This document shows, piece by piece, positions 42,475-58,507 of a DNA stretch of 64,000 nucleotides. The stretch's first letter is position 1. Each line of letters starts with the position of its first letter. Source of the stretch: AC-32 sp963765785 (GTDB lineage Bacteria; Actinomycetota; Thermoleophilia; Gaiellales; Gaiellaceae); contig CAVXXW010000008.1 in the NCBI GenBank assembly GCA_963765785.1, positions 62,001-126,000 of the forward strand. Reading direction: 5' to 3'. Both the position numbers and the translations under genes were made by a program. The notes beneath the pieces are model-generated. The model saw only the letters and a program-made list of their open reading frames with translations, was not told the DNA's origin and ran no database searches.

Positions 42475-43686
42475 ATGGTGACGGAGGCGGTGACGGCTCC
42501 TGCCGCACTCGTGGTGGTCGGCGCAGCGGCGGCGGCGCTTGCGCTCGCGTTGATCATCGTGCTCGTGCGCTCCCGCCGCCGTGGGCAGGACGACCAGGAG
42601 CAGGTGCTCGCGCTCGTCTCCGAGATGAACACGCGGATGGAGAGCATCGTGCGCGAGCTCTCGGAGGCGCTCGAGCGGGCGCAGGAGGAAGGCCGGCGCA
42701 ACCGCTTCCTCGGCGAGCTCGGCGCCTCGATCGACCTCGACGAGGTGCTCGCGCGGACGCTCGAGGCCGGTGGCGCGATCCCCGGCGTCGACGCGGCGCT
42801 CGTCTCGATCCGAGACGGCTCCGAGACGCCGATCGTCGCCACGATGGGCCTCTCGACCGAGGAGGCGCAGCGCCAGGTGATCTCCGGCCCGCCGAACGGC
42901 CACGAGGCCCGCGCGATCTCGATCGCCTACCAGTATCCGCCGGGACTCGAAGACGCCGACGTGATCCATTCCGGGCTCGCGGTGCCCGTGCCCGGCGAGG
43001 CGGACCCGATCGGCTTCATCGCCGTCTACAGCCGCTCGACGGGTCACCGGTTCGAGGAGGAGACGATCCGCGAGCTCGAGGAGCTCGCCAAGCGGGCCGG
43101 GCCCGCAATCGAGAACGCGCGTCGCTTCCGCGAGGCGCGCCAGCTCGCCGACCTCGACGCGCTCACCGGCCTCCACAACCGGCGCTACTTCCACGAGACG
43201 CTCGCGCGCGAGGTCGCCCGCGCCCACCGCTACGGCCGGCAGCTGGCGCTGATCGTCTTCGACCTCGACGACTTCAAGGCGATCAACGACCGCATCGGCC
43301 ACCTCTCGGGCGACGGGGTGCTCGCCGAGATCGCGGAGCGCGTGCGCGACGTCGTCCGCACCGCCGACGTTCCGTGCCGCGTCGGCGGGGACGAGTTCGC
43401 GGTGATCCTGCCGGAGTCGACCTCGAGCGACGCCGACCAGCTCTACCACCGCCTGCATGGCGCCGTCTCGTCCCGGCCGGTCGGGCAGGCCGGGCGGCTG
43501 TTTCTCTCGGCGGGCGTCGCCGAGCTGCAGGCCGACGACGACCCGACGACCTTCTTCGAGCGCACCGACGAGGCGCTCTACCGCGCGAAGGAGCTCGGCA
43601 AGGGACAGGTCTTCGAGGCCGGGAAGCCGGGGCTGTCGGCGGCGCCGGACGCTAGTCCGCAGCCAGGAACGGCAAGTAGTCGGTGA
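42475..43686 (+). CDS. membrane-anchored GAF-GGDEF diguanylate cyclase
   Basis: 403 residues: an N-terminal membrane segment (about 8-33), a short coiled coil (40-75), a GAF-like sensor domain (about 75-225) and a GGDEF domain (about 240-390). The active site GGDEF at 304-308 is intact, the metal Asp lies in FDLDDF near 265, and RTAD exactly five residues before GGDEF is a feedback-inhibition I-site. It should make cyclic di-GMP from two GTP. It is the only plus-strand gene between rpsL and rpoC and overlaps the convergent damaged gene by 35 bp. Confidence 0.92.
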   Translation: MVTEAVTAPAALVVVGAAAAALALALIIVLVRSRRRGQDDQEQVLALVSEMNTRMESIVRELSEALERAQEEGRRNRFLGELGASIDLDEVLARTLEAGGAIPGVDAALVSIRDGSETPIVATMGLSTEEAQRQVISGPPNGHEARAISIAYQYPPGLEDADVIHSGLAVPVPGEADPIGFIAVYSRSTGHRFEEETIRELEELAKRAGPAIENARRFREARQLADLDALTGLHNRRYFHETLAREVARAHRYGRQLALIVFDLDDFKAINDRIGHLSGDGVLAEIAERVRDVVRTADVPCRVGGDEFAVILPESTSSDADQLYHRLHGAVSSRPVGQAGRLFLSAGVAELQADDDPTTFFERTDEALYRAKELGKGQVFEAGKPGLSAAPDASPQPGTASSR

Positions 43687-45241
43687 GGTCGACGAAGCTC
43701 GGGTCGGGCTGGACGTCGCGGCGGCAGACCGCCTGCTCGTCGAGCTGGCGCTCCCGGGCCATCAGCCACGACTCGTAGCGGTCGGAGCGCGCGATCGACT
43801 GCAGCGCGGTCGACGATCGGCTGGCGCGCGACGTCCAGCGGGAGCGCGCCGAGCGGCACGGCGTCGTCGAGCGCCCTCACCTGGAAGGTGCCGCGCATCG
43901 TCCGGACGGCCTTCCACTTGCCGCCCAGCGGCAGCGTGAAGAGCTGCGGCGGCGCGGTCGTCTGCAAGCGCGTAGCCGCGCGTGCGGTTGCCGAGCCACG
44001 GCGCCTTCGTCTTCGTCTGCACGAGCCGGACGAGGCTCTGCGCGTACGTGGCGTAGAACTCGCCGGACGTCCGTCCGCCGAGACACCGCCGACGCGGAAG
44101 CCGCGACTCGATCTTCACCCGGCGGAGCTCGTCGGCGATCACGCCGCGCGCCGCGCCGATGCCGGCGTGCGCCTTCGCGAGCGCCGCCCTGTAGCTCGCG
44201 TAGCTCCCGCCGAAGCGAGACGCCACGACAGCACGCTCGGCGTCGGTGATCTGCTTCGGCCTTGAGCGGGACCTGCAAGCGTCGTCACGACACGGGCGAA
44301 CGCCGCGCTGAAGGCAACGTCCGCGTCGCCGATGATCGGCCGGAGCGCCGAGATCGCGCTCTCGGTGACCGGCTTGCCGTAGAGCGTGCAGCGCGTGCCG
44401 CCCGGCAGCACGAGCTGGCCCTTCGGTGAGCGACGCGTCGAACGCCCTTGCCCGCCGCGCCCGGCCCGTTGCAGAGGCTCTGGTTGCGGGCCCAGAGGTA
44501 GACGCACGCCGCGGCCGGCTTGTCCGGGTTGATCTCCCCCGCGCTCCAGGTCGCCCAGCCCCACGACCAGACCGAGCGCAGCCCGACCTCGCTCGCGACC
44601 TGCTTCGCGGCGAGGGCCTGCAGCTTCGTCACCTCGAGCCACGCCTTGCGGCGTCGCGCCTTCGCGGCCGCCGGAGCCGCGCGTGGTCTGGAAGCCGAGC
44701 ATCAGCCCGAGCTTGCTCGCGGGCAGGCCGGCGCTCGCGAACTCCGCGACCCGCTTGCGGAACATCATCCGCAGCGAGCGGCTGCCCTCGATCGGCCCCT
44801 GCTTCGCGATCGCCGGCGCGGCGAAGTACGACTCGCGGACGACGTCGGCGTACTGCGAGAGCTGCGCGCCACCAGTCGCCCGGCCTCGTCGCCCATGTAC
44901 GGGGCGCTCGGGACGAGGATCACCGGGTGCGCGCCGAGCGACGACAGCGTCTGCAGGTAGATCAGCACGTTCCGCCGGTACTGCGCGTTGTTCGGCGTCC
45001 AGGGCGTGACGAGGTTCGCGCCGTTGAGCTCGTTCTCGGCGATGACCGGCTGCGTGCAGCCGCTCGACATCGCCGCCGTCGCGTAGAGGCGGTTGGCGCG
45101 GTTGATCACGACGCCGGGGTCGAACGGCTCGAGCGGCGTCCCGACCCTGAGCCGGAAGTTCATGTCCCAGTAGACGGTCTTGGCGCCGGCGGCCCGCAGC
45201 TGCGGCGGGTAGATGAAGTTCGCAGCGGCGGCGATCACGCC
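43652..45241 (-). pseudogene. frameshifted secreted-protein gene, 5' end missing
   Basis: Pieces of one protein appear in successive frames: FIYPPQLRAAGAKTVYWDMN, PVIAENELNGANLVTPWTPN, LPASKLGLMLGFQTTRGSGG, VWSWGWATWSAGEINPDKPA, LPGGTRCTLYGKPVTESAIS, GYALADDRAA and a likely end VDLTDYLPFLAAD at TAG 43652-43654. At least six frame changes are needed. I do not recognise the family; it looks like an extracellular protein of about 500 residues. Given the indel density in neighbouring essential genes, sequence error is more likely than true decay. The 5' 150 bp repeats, diverged, at 45271-45420. Confidence 0.55.
45092..45241 (-). repeat. diverged 150-bp direct repeat, copy B
   Basis: This segment matches 45271-45420 along its full length with roughly 85% identity by eye. 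Most differences fall in third codon positions. It encodes GVIAAAANFIYPPQLRAAG and the rest of the same motif block as copy A. Confidence 0.75.
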
Positions 45242-45578
45242 CGGCCGCGGAGGAGAGAGAAAGGGAAAGGGTTGGCGCGGTTGATGACGACGCCCGGGTC
45301 GAAGGGCTCGAGCGGCGTCCCGACGCGCAGGCGGAAGTTGAGGTCGAAGTAGACGGTCTTCGCGCCGAGCGCGCGGAGCTGCGGCGGGTAGATGAAGTTG
45401 GCCGCGGCCGCGATCACCCCGGCCGGCGAAGGTCTGCCAGAACGGCACCGAGCCGTCGGCGAAGTCGACCCAGATCGTGCCCTTCTCCGGGCACGCCGCA
45501 GGTGTCGGCGGCAGCGCGGTGCGGCGCGGCGGCGAAGCCCGCGCAGGCGGCGAGCAGGATGAGCAGCAGCCTCTTCAC
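45242..45578 (-). pseudogene. truncated 5' part of a second copy of the secreted-protein gene
   Basis: GTG 45578 opens a signal peptide (KRLLLILLAACAGFAAAPHR, then AAADTCGVP). After one frame change this continues as GTIWVDFADGSVPFWQTFA and the block FIYPPQLRALGAKTVYFDLN...FDPGVVINRAN. It stops abruptly at a 29-bp purine-rich spacer (45242-45270), beyond which the related copy B begins. The two copies differ at the residue level (YFDLN versus YWDMN), so this is two alleles or paralogues placed head to tail, either by real deletion between tandem genes or by joining of two strains in assembly. Confidence 0.5.
45271..45420 (-). repeat. diverged 150-bp direct repeat, copy A
   Basis: Partner of 45092-45241 at an offset of 179 bp, with a 29-bp spacer of unrelated AG-rich sequence between the copies. 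Confidence 0.75.
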
Positions 45579-45580
45579 GC

Positions 45581-45687
45581 GACCCTGCTCCAAAGTAGCA
45601 GCGCGGGAGGTGATCTCCACCTCCCGCGCCGTGACTGACCCTGCTCCAAAGTACCAGCGCGGGAGGCGAAGGTCGCCTCCCGCGCCG
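45581..45687 (-). terminator. tandem repeated hairpins after rpoC (two 51-bp units)
   Basis: Two 51-bp units (45581-45631 and 45637-45687) each hold a long perfect hairpin plus a shared 18-nt flank ending CTCCAAAGTA(G/C)CA on the plus strand. Unit 1 has a 12-bp stem (45601-45612 with 45618-45629). Unit 2 has a 13-bp stem (45657-45669 with 45673-45685). Inner stem bases differ between units but on both arms, so pairing is kept. They follow the rpoC stop by 11 bp and probably terminate rpoBC, without a U-tract. Confidence 0.65.
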
Positions 45688-45695
45688 CGGTTCCG

Positions 45696-50284
<4,589 letters not shown>

Positions 50285-50304
50285 AGCTCTCCTTCAGCCC
50301 GCAG

Positions 50305-53967
<3,663 letters not shown>

Positions 53968-54042
53968 GTCTGGGTGCCTCCCTTTACGGCTATGAGGTGA
54001 ACTTCGGAATGCGGACAGGCGAACGTCGGCGCGGAACCGCCA

Positions 54043-54072
54043 AGAATAGCGAACGAGGTGCCTGCTGCGCAA
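54043..54072 (-). promoter_or_regulatory. promoter candidate for rpoBC
   Basis: On the minus strand TTGCGC (54072-54067), an 18-bp spacer and TATTCT (54048-54043) precede rpoB by about 75 bp. The same -10 hexamer occurs before the small RNA at 9082. Confidence 0.5.
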
Positions 54073-54131
54073 GGCACGGCGACCGAGAGTCACCGGCGAG
54101 GGCCGAACTGTAGCGGAGCAGCCGGATGAAC

Positions 54132-54163
54132 GCCAGAGGCGTCCGGTTTCGGACGCCTCTGGC
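54132..54163 (-). terminator. perfect 14-bp hairpin after the secreted-protein gene
   Basis: GCCAGAGGCGTCCG (54132-54145) and CGGACGCCTCTGGC (54150-54163) form a perfect 14-bp stem with a 4-nt loop and no U-tract. It lies 18 bp past the stop of the gene at 54182 and just before the rpoB promoter region, so it insulates rpoB. Confidence 0.7.
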
Positions 54164-54181
54164 GAGTGCTGCCGAGGTGGC

Positions 54182-54622
54182 TTAGGAGGAGGCCTGCGCC
54201 GGGTGGGCGCCGACCATCCGGGCCGTCAGATCGGGCATGCCGCCGTCCTTCAGGTCGGCTTTGCACGCCTTGGCCGTGACGTGGACGTAGTCGTTAGGGG
54301 CGAGCGCGCCGAGGTTCTTCGCGCCTTCGCGCCGGACCTTCGTTTTCGCGTCGACCAGGATCGTCGCGGTGCCGGCCGTCTTGTAGGCACGGCCGTGCCG
54401 GTTCGAGTTCTTGACCGTGAGCACGAACGAGGTGTCACCCTCCAGGGGGTCGACGTTGGCCGCAAGCGTGCCGGCGAGCATCACCGTCACCGACGGCCTG
54501 CAGCCGGCCCCGGTCGAGGGCTTGTGACCCTTGCCCGGGTTGCTCGGGTGGTCCTGGGCGACCGCCGCGGAAGCCGCGACGAGGGCCGAGACCAGGGCGA
54601 GCACGAGAATCCTGAACCGCAT
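54182..54622 (-). CDS. small secreted protein of unknown function
   Basis: 146 residues with a clear signal peptide (RILVLALVSALVAASAAVAQ) and a mature part with two cysteines (GCRPSV and AKACKAD) and a beta-rich stretch (TSFVLTVKNSNRHGRAYK, TATILVDAKTKVRREGAK). GGAGG lies eight bases before ATG 54622. I do not recognise a family. It is an insert between rplL and rpoB, which are normally neighbours, and is bounded on both sides by strong hairpins (54132-54163 and 54731-54756), suggesting an independent transcript. Confidence 0.75.
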   Translation of the reverse strand: MRFRILVLALVSALVAASAAVAQDHPSNPGKGHKPSTGAGCRPSVTVMLAGTLAANVDPLEGDTSFVLTVKNSNRHGRAYKTAGTATILVDAKTKVRREGAKNLGALAPNDYVHVTAKACKADLKDGGMPDLTARMVGAHPAQASS

Positions 54623-54730
54623 GGGGAGTACCTCCGTCTGAGGGGTTTCCGGTGCGCCAAGTTGACGCTGATCTCGGCGCGATCCTGCGCCGTGGGTCGC
54701 TGAAATCCCTGAGACGAGGGACGAAACGAC

Positions 54731-54756
54731 GAAGGGCCGCCCGAAAGCGGCCCTTC
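54731..54756 (-). terminator. terminator hairpin after rplL
   Basis: GAAGGGCCGC (54731-54740) and GCGGCCCTTC (54747-54756) form a perfect 10-bp stem with a 6-nt loop, 20 bp past the rplL stop. A T-richer stretch (GTCGTTTCGTC) follows on the minus strand. Confidence 0.7.
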
Positions 54757-54776
54757 GAAGCTCTGCTCGAGCGGTG

Positions 54777-55169
54777 CTACTTGACCTCGACCGCGGCGCC
54801 GGCTTCCTCGAGCTGCGCCTTGATCTGGTCGGCCTCGTCCTGGGCGACGCCCTCCTTGACGGGGTTGGGCGCCCCGTCCACGAGGTCCTTCGCCTCCTTC
54901 AGGCCGAGGCCCGTGATCGCGCGGACGACCTTGATCACCTGGATCTTCTTGTCGCCTGCGCCCGTGAGGACGACGTCGAACGACGTCTTCTCCTCCGCCG
55001 CCGCAGCGCCGTCACCGCCCGCGGCCGGCGCACCGGCCGCGGCCACGGCCACCGGAGCAGCCGCCGTGACGCCCCACTCCTCCTCGAGCTTGTTCTTCAG
55101 CTCGACGAGGTCGAGGACGGTCATCCCGCCCAGGGTCTCGACGAGCTTGTCGGTGTCGGTCTTGGCCAT
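54777..55169 (-). CDS. rplL: 50S ribosomal protein L7/L12
   Basis: 130 residues: an N-terminal dimerisation helix pair, the Ala-rich hinge (AAPVAVAAAGAPAAGG, about 35-50) and the C-terminal factor-binding domain (FDVVLTGAGDKKIQVIKVVR, GLGLKEAKDLVDGAP). It forms the flexible stalk that recruits EF-G and EF-Tu. Its ATG overlaps the rplJ stop. Confidence 0.98.
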   Translation of the reverse strand: MAKTDTDKLVETLGGMTVLDLVELKNKLEEEWGVTAAAPVAVAAAGAPAAGGDGAAAAEEKTSFDVVLTGAGDKKIQVIKVVRAITGLGLKEAKDLVDGAPNPVKEGVAQDEADQIKAQLEEAGAAVEVK

Positions 55170-55849
55170 TACTGCTCCTCCTCTTCGTCGGCCGCTGCCT
55201 CTTCGGCTTGCGCCGACGGCTCCTCCGGCTGTTCGTCTTCGGGTGCTTCCTCTGCAGGCGCCTCGGCCTGCGGTTCTTCTGCCTCTGCCTCCGGCTCCGG
55301 CTCCGGGTCCGGCACGCTCTCGCCCCGCTCCTCGAGCTGGCGGATCCGGGCGTCGAGCACGCCGACCAGGTCGCGCAGCGGGGCGGTGAAGAGCCCCACC
55401 ACGGTCGTCAGCGGCGCGGACACGGCCCCGACCAGCTGCGCGCGAAGCACGTCGGCCGGCGGCAGCGTCGCGAGACGCTTGATCTCGTCCTCGCCGACGA
55501 CGGTGCCCTCGAGCACGCCGCCGCGGATCACGAGCACGTCGTTCGCCCGCGCGACCTCGTTCAGCACCTTCGCGACGGCGACCGGGTCGCCCTCGGCGTC
55601 GAGGAACGCGATCGCCGTCGGACCGTCGATCAGCTGCAGGACGTCGGTCGTCCCGGCCTGCTCGGCGGCCAGCTTCGTCAGCGTGTTCTTGACCACACGG
55701 AACCGCGCCCCCGCCTCGAGCAGGCGGCCGCGCAGCTCGTCGATCTCGGGCATGGTCAGGCCGCGATAGTCGGCGACCATCAGCGTCTCCGACTCGCCCA
55801 GCTGCTTGGCGAGCTCGGCGACGACCCGTTCTTTCTCCGTTCTCAGCAT
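55169..55849 (-). CDS. rplJ: 50S ribosomal protein L10 with acidic tail
   Basis: 226 residues. The rRNA-binding domain (SETLMVADYRGLTMPEIDEL, ARFRVVKNTLTKLAA) and the stalk helix that anchors L12 end near residue 172. A tail of about 50 residues is nearly all Glu, Ala and Pro (PEPEPEAEAEEPQAEAPAEE). The tail follows the helix that binds L12 dimers and may make the stalk base highly charged. A structured leader precedes it. Confidence 0.95.
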   Translation of the reverse strand: MLRTEKERVVAELAKQLGESETLMVADYRGLTMPEIDELRGRLLEAGARFRVVKNTLTKLAAEQAGTTDVLQLIDGPTAIAFLDAEGDPVAVAKVLNEVARANDVLVIRGGVLEGTVVGEDEIKRLATLPPADVLRAQLVGAVSAPLTTVVGLFTAPLRDLVGVLDARIRQLEERGESVPDPEPEPEAEAEEPQAEAPAEEAPEDEQPEEPSAQAEEAAADEEEEQ

Positions 55850-55977
55850 CGCATCACCTCTCGTCTCACGAATCGAGCCCGCACGCAGGCGGGCTCGGAG
55901 AGGCGGAATGCCTTCCCTGCTCCGCCTCGGCTGGTCTTCCGCCTTCCGGCTGCCAACTGTCTTGGGCGTAGGGCTCT
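55850..55977 (-). promoter_or_regulatory. L10 leader-like structured region before rplJ
   Basis: The 128 nt between rplA and rplJ fold well on the minus strand. A perfect 9-bp hairpin (55874-55882 with 55889-55897) and an 8-bp helix GAGGCGGA/TCCGCCTC lie downstream of the segment AAGACAGTTGGCAGCCGG. The position and GCCGAGG-type kinked helix resemble the autoregulatory L10 leaders of other bacteria, where L10-L12 represses its own translation. Confidence 0.5.
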
Positions 55978-56721
55978 TTACGCGGTCACTACGTCTTCTG
56001 CAGGCGCTCCTTGGTCGAGCTCTTCGACGATGCCCCGCGTCCGAGCCGGGTCGACGTGGATCCCGGGGCCCATCGTGCTGGTCAGGGTCGCGGTCTTGAT
56101 GTAGCGGCCCTTCGCGGCCGCGGGCTTCGCGCGCACGATCTCGTCGACCAGCGCGGCGTAGTTCTCGAGCAGCTGCTTCTCTTCGAAGCTCTTCCGGCCG
56201 ATCGTGACGTGGACGTTCGCGCCGCGGTCGGTGCGGTACTCGAGCTTGCCGGCTTTCGCCTCGCGGACGGCCTTGCCGACGTCCATCGTGACGGTCCCCG
56301 TCTTCGGGTTCGGCATCTTCCCGCGCGGGCCGAGGATGCGGCCGAGCTTGCCGACGACGCCCATCTGGTCCGGAGTGGCGACGGCGACGTCGAAGTCGTC
56401 GAAGCCCTCCTCGATCTTCGACGCAAGGTCGTTCGTGCCGACGACGTCCGCGCCGGCCTCCTCCGCCTCGCGCGCCTTCTCGCCGTCGGCGAAGACGGCG
56501 ACGCGGGCCTCGCGGCCGGTGCCGTGCGGGAGCATCAGCGTCCCGCGCAGCTGCTGCTCGGCATGGCGGACGTTGAGGCCGAGGTTGAAGTGCGCCTCGA
56601 CGCTCTCGTCGAACTTCGCCGTCTGCGCGTCCTTCAGGATGCGCACGGCCTCTGCCGGCGTGTAGAGCTGCTCGCGGTCAATCGACGCGCGCGCGTTCCG
56701 GTACTGCTTGCCGTGTTTCAC
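55978..56721 (-). CDS. rplA: 50S ribosomal protein L1
   Basis: 247 residues: KHGKQYRNARASIDREQLYT at the N-terminus and the domain-II signature GRILGPRGKMPNPKTGTVTM near residue 125-145. It shapes the L1 stalk and in other bacteria represses its own operon. ATG 56721 overlaps the rplK stop by 4 bp. Confidence 0.97.
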   Translation of the reverse strand: MKHGKQYRNARASIDREQLYTPAEAVRILKDAQTAKFDESVEAHFNLGLNVRHAEQQLRGTLMLPHGTGREARVAVFADGEKAREAEEAGADVVGTNDLASKIEEGFDDFDVAVATPDQMGVVGKLGRILGPRGKMPNPKTGTVTMDVGKAVREAKAGKLEYRTDRGANVHVTIGRKSFEEKQLLENYAALVDEIVRAKPAAAKGRYIKTATLTSTMGPGIHVDPARTRGIVEELDQGAPAEDVVTA

Positions 56722-57143
56722 AGGTCCGTCTCCACGCCCATCGACCGGGCCGTGCCGGCGACGATCAGCATCGCGTGCTCGACGTCGCGGGCGTTCAGGT
56801 CGGGCATCTTCGTCTCGGCGATCGACTGCAGCTGCGCGCGCGTGAGCCGGCCGACCTTCGCGCGGTTCGGCTCGCCCGAGCCCTTCTCGAGCCGCAGCGC
56901 CTCCTTGATCAGGACGGCGGCCGGCGGCGTCTTGGTGATGAAGTCGAACGAGCGGTCCTCGTAGACCGTGATCTCGACCGGGGTGATGCGGCCGTTCTCC
57001 TGCGCCGTCTGCGCGTTGAACGCCTTGCAGAACTCCATGATGTTGACGCCGTGCTGGCCGAGCGCAGGGCCGACCGGCGGAGCCGGGTTCGCCTGGCCGC
57101 CGGGGATCTGGAGCTTGATCAGCGTGAGAACTTTCTTGCCCAT
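56718..57143 (-). CDS. rplK: 50S ribosomal protein L11
   Basis: 141 residues from ATG 57141-57143: KLQIPGGQANPAPPVGPALG in the N-domain and the C-terminal rRNA-binding helix bundle ending DVEHAMLIVAGTARSMG. It forms the GTPase-associated centre and the thiostrepton site. The 169-bp gap to nusG holds only a small GTAGCC/GGCTAC hairpin (57218-57232) and no clear promoter. Confidence 0.97.
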   Translation of the reverse strand: MGKKVLTLIKLQIPGGQANPAPPVGPALGQHGVNIMEFCKAFNAQTAQENGRITPVEITVYEDRSFDFITKTPPAAVLIKEALRLEKGSGEPNRAKVGRLTRAQLQSIAETKMPDLNARDVEHAMLIVAGTARSMGVETDL

Positions 57144-57312
57144 CAGCGATCGCCTTTCAGCCAGGTCGTGCTCTCGGGCCGCGAAAAGCGAGCGTCGCAA
57201 GGACGCAGGGAGCGCTCGTAGCCGGCGGCTACGGGCGCGACCGAGGACGCCGCGAGGCAACGCTTTGCAGCGGTTCCGAGAGTGCGAGATGGATGGAAGG
57301 GGGTCGCCATCA

Positions 57313-57843
57313 CTAGTCGATCTTCTTCACCTGGTCGAAGCCGAGCTCAACGGGAACTTGGCGCTCGAAGATGTCCACGAGCACCTTCAGCTTCTGCTGG
57401 TCGGGATTGACGTCGACGATCTCGCCGTCGAAGTCGGAGAGCGGGCCAGAGGTTACCTTCACCGACTCGCCGAGCGAGAACTCGACCTGGGCGCGCGGGC
57501 GCTCGCCGGTGGCGGCGCCGGTGCGCAGGATGCGGTCGACCTCGCCCTGCGAGAGCGGGACGGGCTTCGAGCCCGCGCCGACGAAGCCGGTCACGCCGGG
57601 CGTGTTCTTCACGACCGTCCAGGCCTCGTCGTTCAGATCCATGTTCACGAGCACGTAGCCGGGCAGGATCCGCTTCTCGGTCTGCACCTTCTGGCCGTCC
57701 TTCGTCTCGACGACCTGCTCGGTCGGGACGACGACGCGGCGGAAACGCATCTGCTGGGCCATCGAGTCGATGCGGTGCTCGAGGTTCGTCTTGACCTTGT
57801 TCTCGTGCCCGGAGTAGGTGTTGATCGCGTACCAGCGGAACAT
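57313..57843 (-). CDS. nusG: transcription termination/antitermination factor NusG
   Basis: 176 residues: the NGN domain (RWYAINTYSGHENKVKTNLE, then ILPGYVLVNMDLNDEAW) and a C-terminal KOW domain (VTSGPLSDFDGEIVDVNPDQ, about 122-176). It binds the polymerase clamp and links it to Rho or S10. It follows secE by 7 bp. The length is slightly short because the N-terminal acidic extension seen in many actinobacteria is absent. Confidence 0.97.
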   Translation of the reverse strand: MFRWYAINTYSGHENKVKTNLEHRIDSMAQQMRFRRVVVPTEQVVETKDGQKVQTEKRILPGYVLVNMDLNDEAWTVVKNTPGVTGFVGAGSKPVPLSQGEVDRILRTGAATGERPRAQVEFSLGESVKVTSGPLSDFDGEIVDVNPDQQKLKVLVDIFERQVPVELGFDQVKKID

Positions 57844-57850
57844 GGGCCCC

Positions 57851-58189
57851 CTATCGAAGCAAGACGTGCTGGACGAGTCGGCGGAAGAGCTCGTCGCACA
57901 GGAACAGGTAGAGGCCCGTGATGAAACAGGCGATCAGGACGACGGCGGTGCCCTGGATCAGCTGCTGCTGGCCAGGCCAGTCGACCTTCTGCAGCTCGCC
58001 CCACGACTCGGAGACGAAGCGCCTGACGCCACCGCCGGGAGCGCGGTGGCCGTCGCTCGACGGCTTCGCGGCCTCGACGGGCGGACGGGCCGGCTGCGGC
58101 TGGCGCTGCGGCGCGCGCTCGACGGCGGCGCGACTCTCGGCCTGCGCTGCGCGGCGGGCGCGGCGCTCGGAGCGGGTCTGCCTGGCCAT
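57851..58189 (-). CDS. secE: preprotein translocase subunit SecE
   Basis: 112 residues from ATG 58187-58189. A basic, low-complexity N-terminal half (ARQTRSERRARRAAQAESRA) is followed by the SecE amphipathic helix (ESWGELQKVDWPGQQQLIQG) and one membrane segment (TAVVLIACFITGLYLFLC, about 80-98). It clamps the SecY channel. The start overlaps the rpmG stop (TAATG). Confidence 0.94.
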   Translation of the reverse strand: MARQTRSERRARRAAQAESRAAVERAPQRQPQPARPPVEAAKPSSDGHRAPGGGVRRFVSESWGELQKVDWPGQQQLIQGTAVVLIACFITGLYLFLCDELFRRLVQHVLLR

Positions 58190-58350
58190 TAGCGCGTCTC
58201 CCGGTGCGGCGTATGCCTCCCGCACCAGCGGCAGTATTTGTTGAACTCGACGCGGTCGGGCGAGTTTCGCTTCGACTTCTGCGTCTGGTAGTTCCGCCGC
58301 TTGCACTCGGTGCAGGCGAGCGTGATTCCGACTCTGACTCCGGTTGCCAT
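58189..58350 (-). CDS. rpmG: 50S ribosomal protein L33
   Basis: 53 residues from ATG 58348-58350: GVRVGITLACTECKRRNYQT, then KRNSPDRVEFNKYCRWCGRH. The C-x2-C pair at both ends is the intact zinc ribbon (C+ form). It lies 38 bp downstream of tRNA-Met and immediately before secE, a conserved order. Confidence 0.95.
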   Translation of the reverse strand: MATGVRVGITLACTECKRRNYQTQKSKRNSPDRVEFNKYCRWCGRHTPHRETR

Positions 58351-58387
58351 GACTGTTTCTTCCTATTGCTCCGAGTACGCGAGGAGG

Positions 58388-58461
58388 TAGCGGCGGGAGG
58401 ACTCGAACCTCCGACACGCGGATTATGATTCCGCTGCTCTAACCAACTGAGCTACGCCGCC
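58388..58461 (-). tRNA. tRNA-Met (anticodon CAT, elongator)
   Basis: On the minus strand GGCGGCG (58461-58455) pairs with CGCCGCT (58395-58389), with discriminator A at 58388. The anticodon arm is GCGGA-ATCATAA-TCCGC. The T arm is GGAGG-TTCGAGT-CCTCC. The anticodon stem lacks the three G-C pairs of initiator tRNA, so an elongator is favoured; tRNA-Ile2 cannot be fully excluded. TACACT (58478-58473) upstream is a good -10 box. CCA is not encoded. Confidence 0.93.
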
Positions 58462-58507
58462 GCGCGCGCCTGAGTGTAGCAGCGCGCCACACCGTTAGAT
58501 TCCAGCC

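Noticed and set aside
45092..45420. Insertion sequence or CRISPR array as the cause of the 150-bp repeat
   Set aside because: The copies are coding, diverged and only two, without terminal inverted repeats, transposase or regular spacers.
58388..58461. Initiator tRNA-fMet
   Set aside because: The 1-72 position is a pairable G-T and the anticodon stem lacks the three consecutive G-C pairs of initiators.
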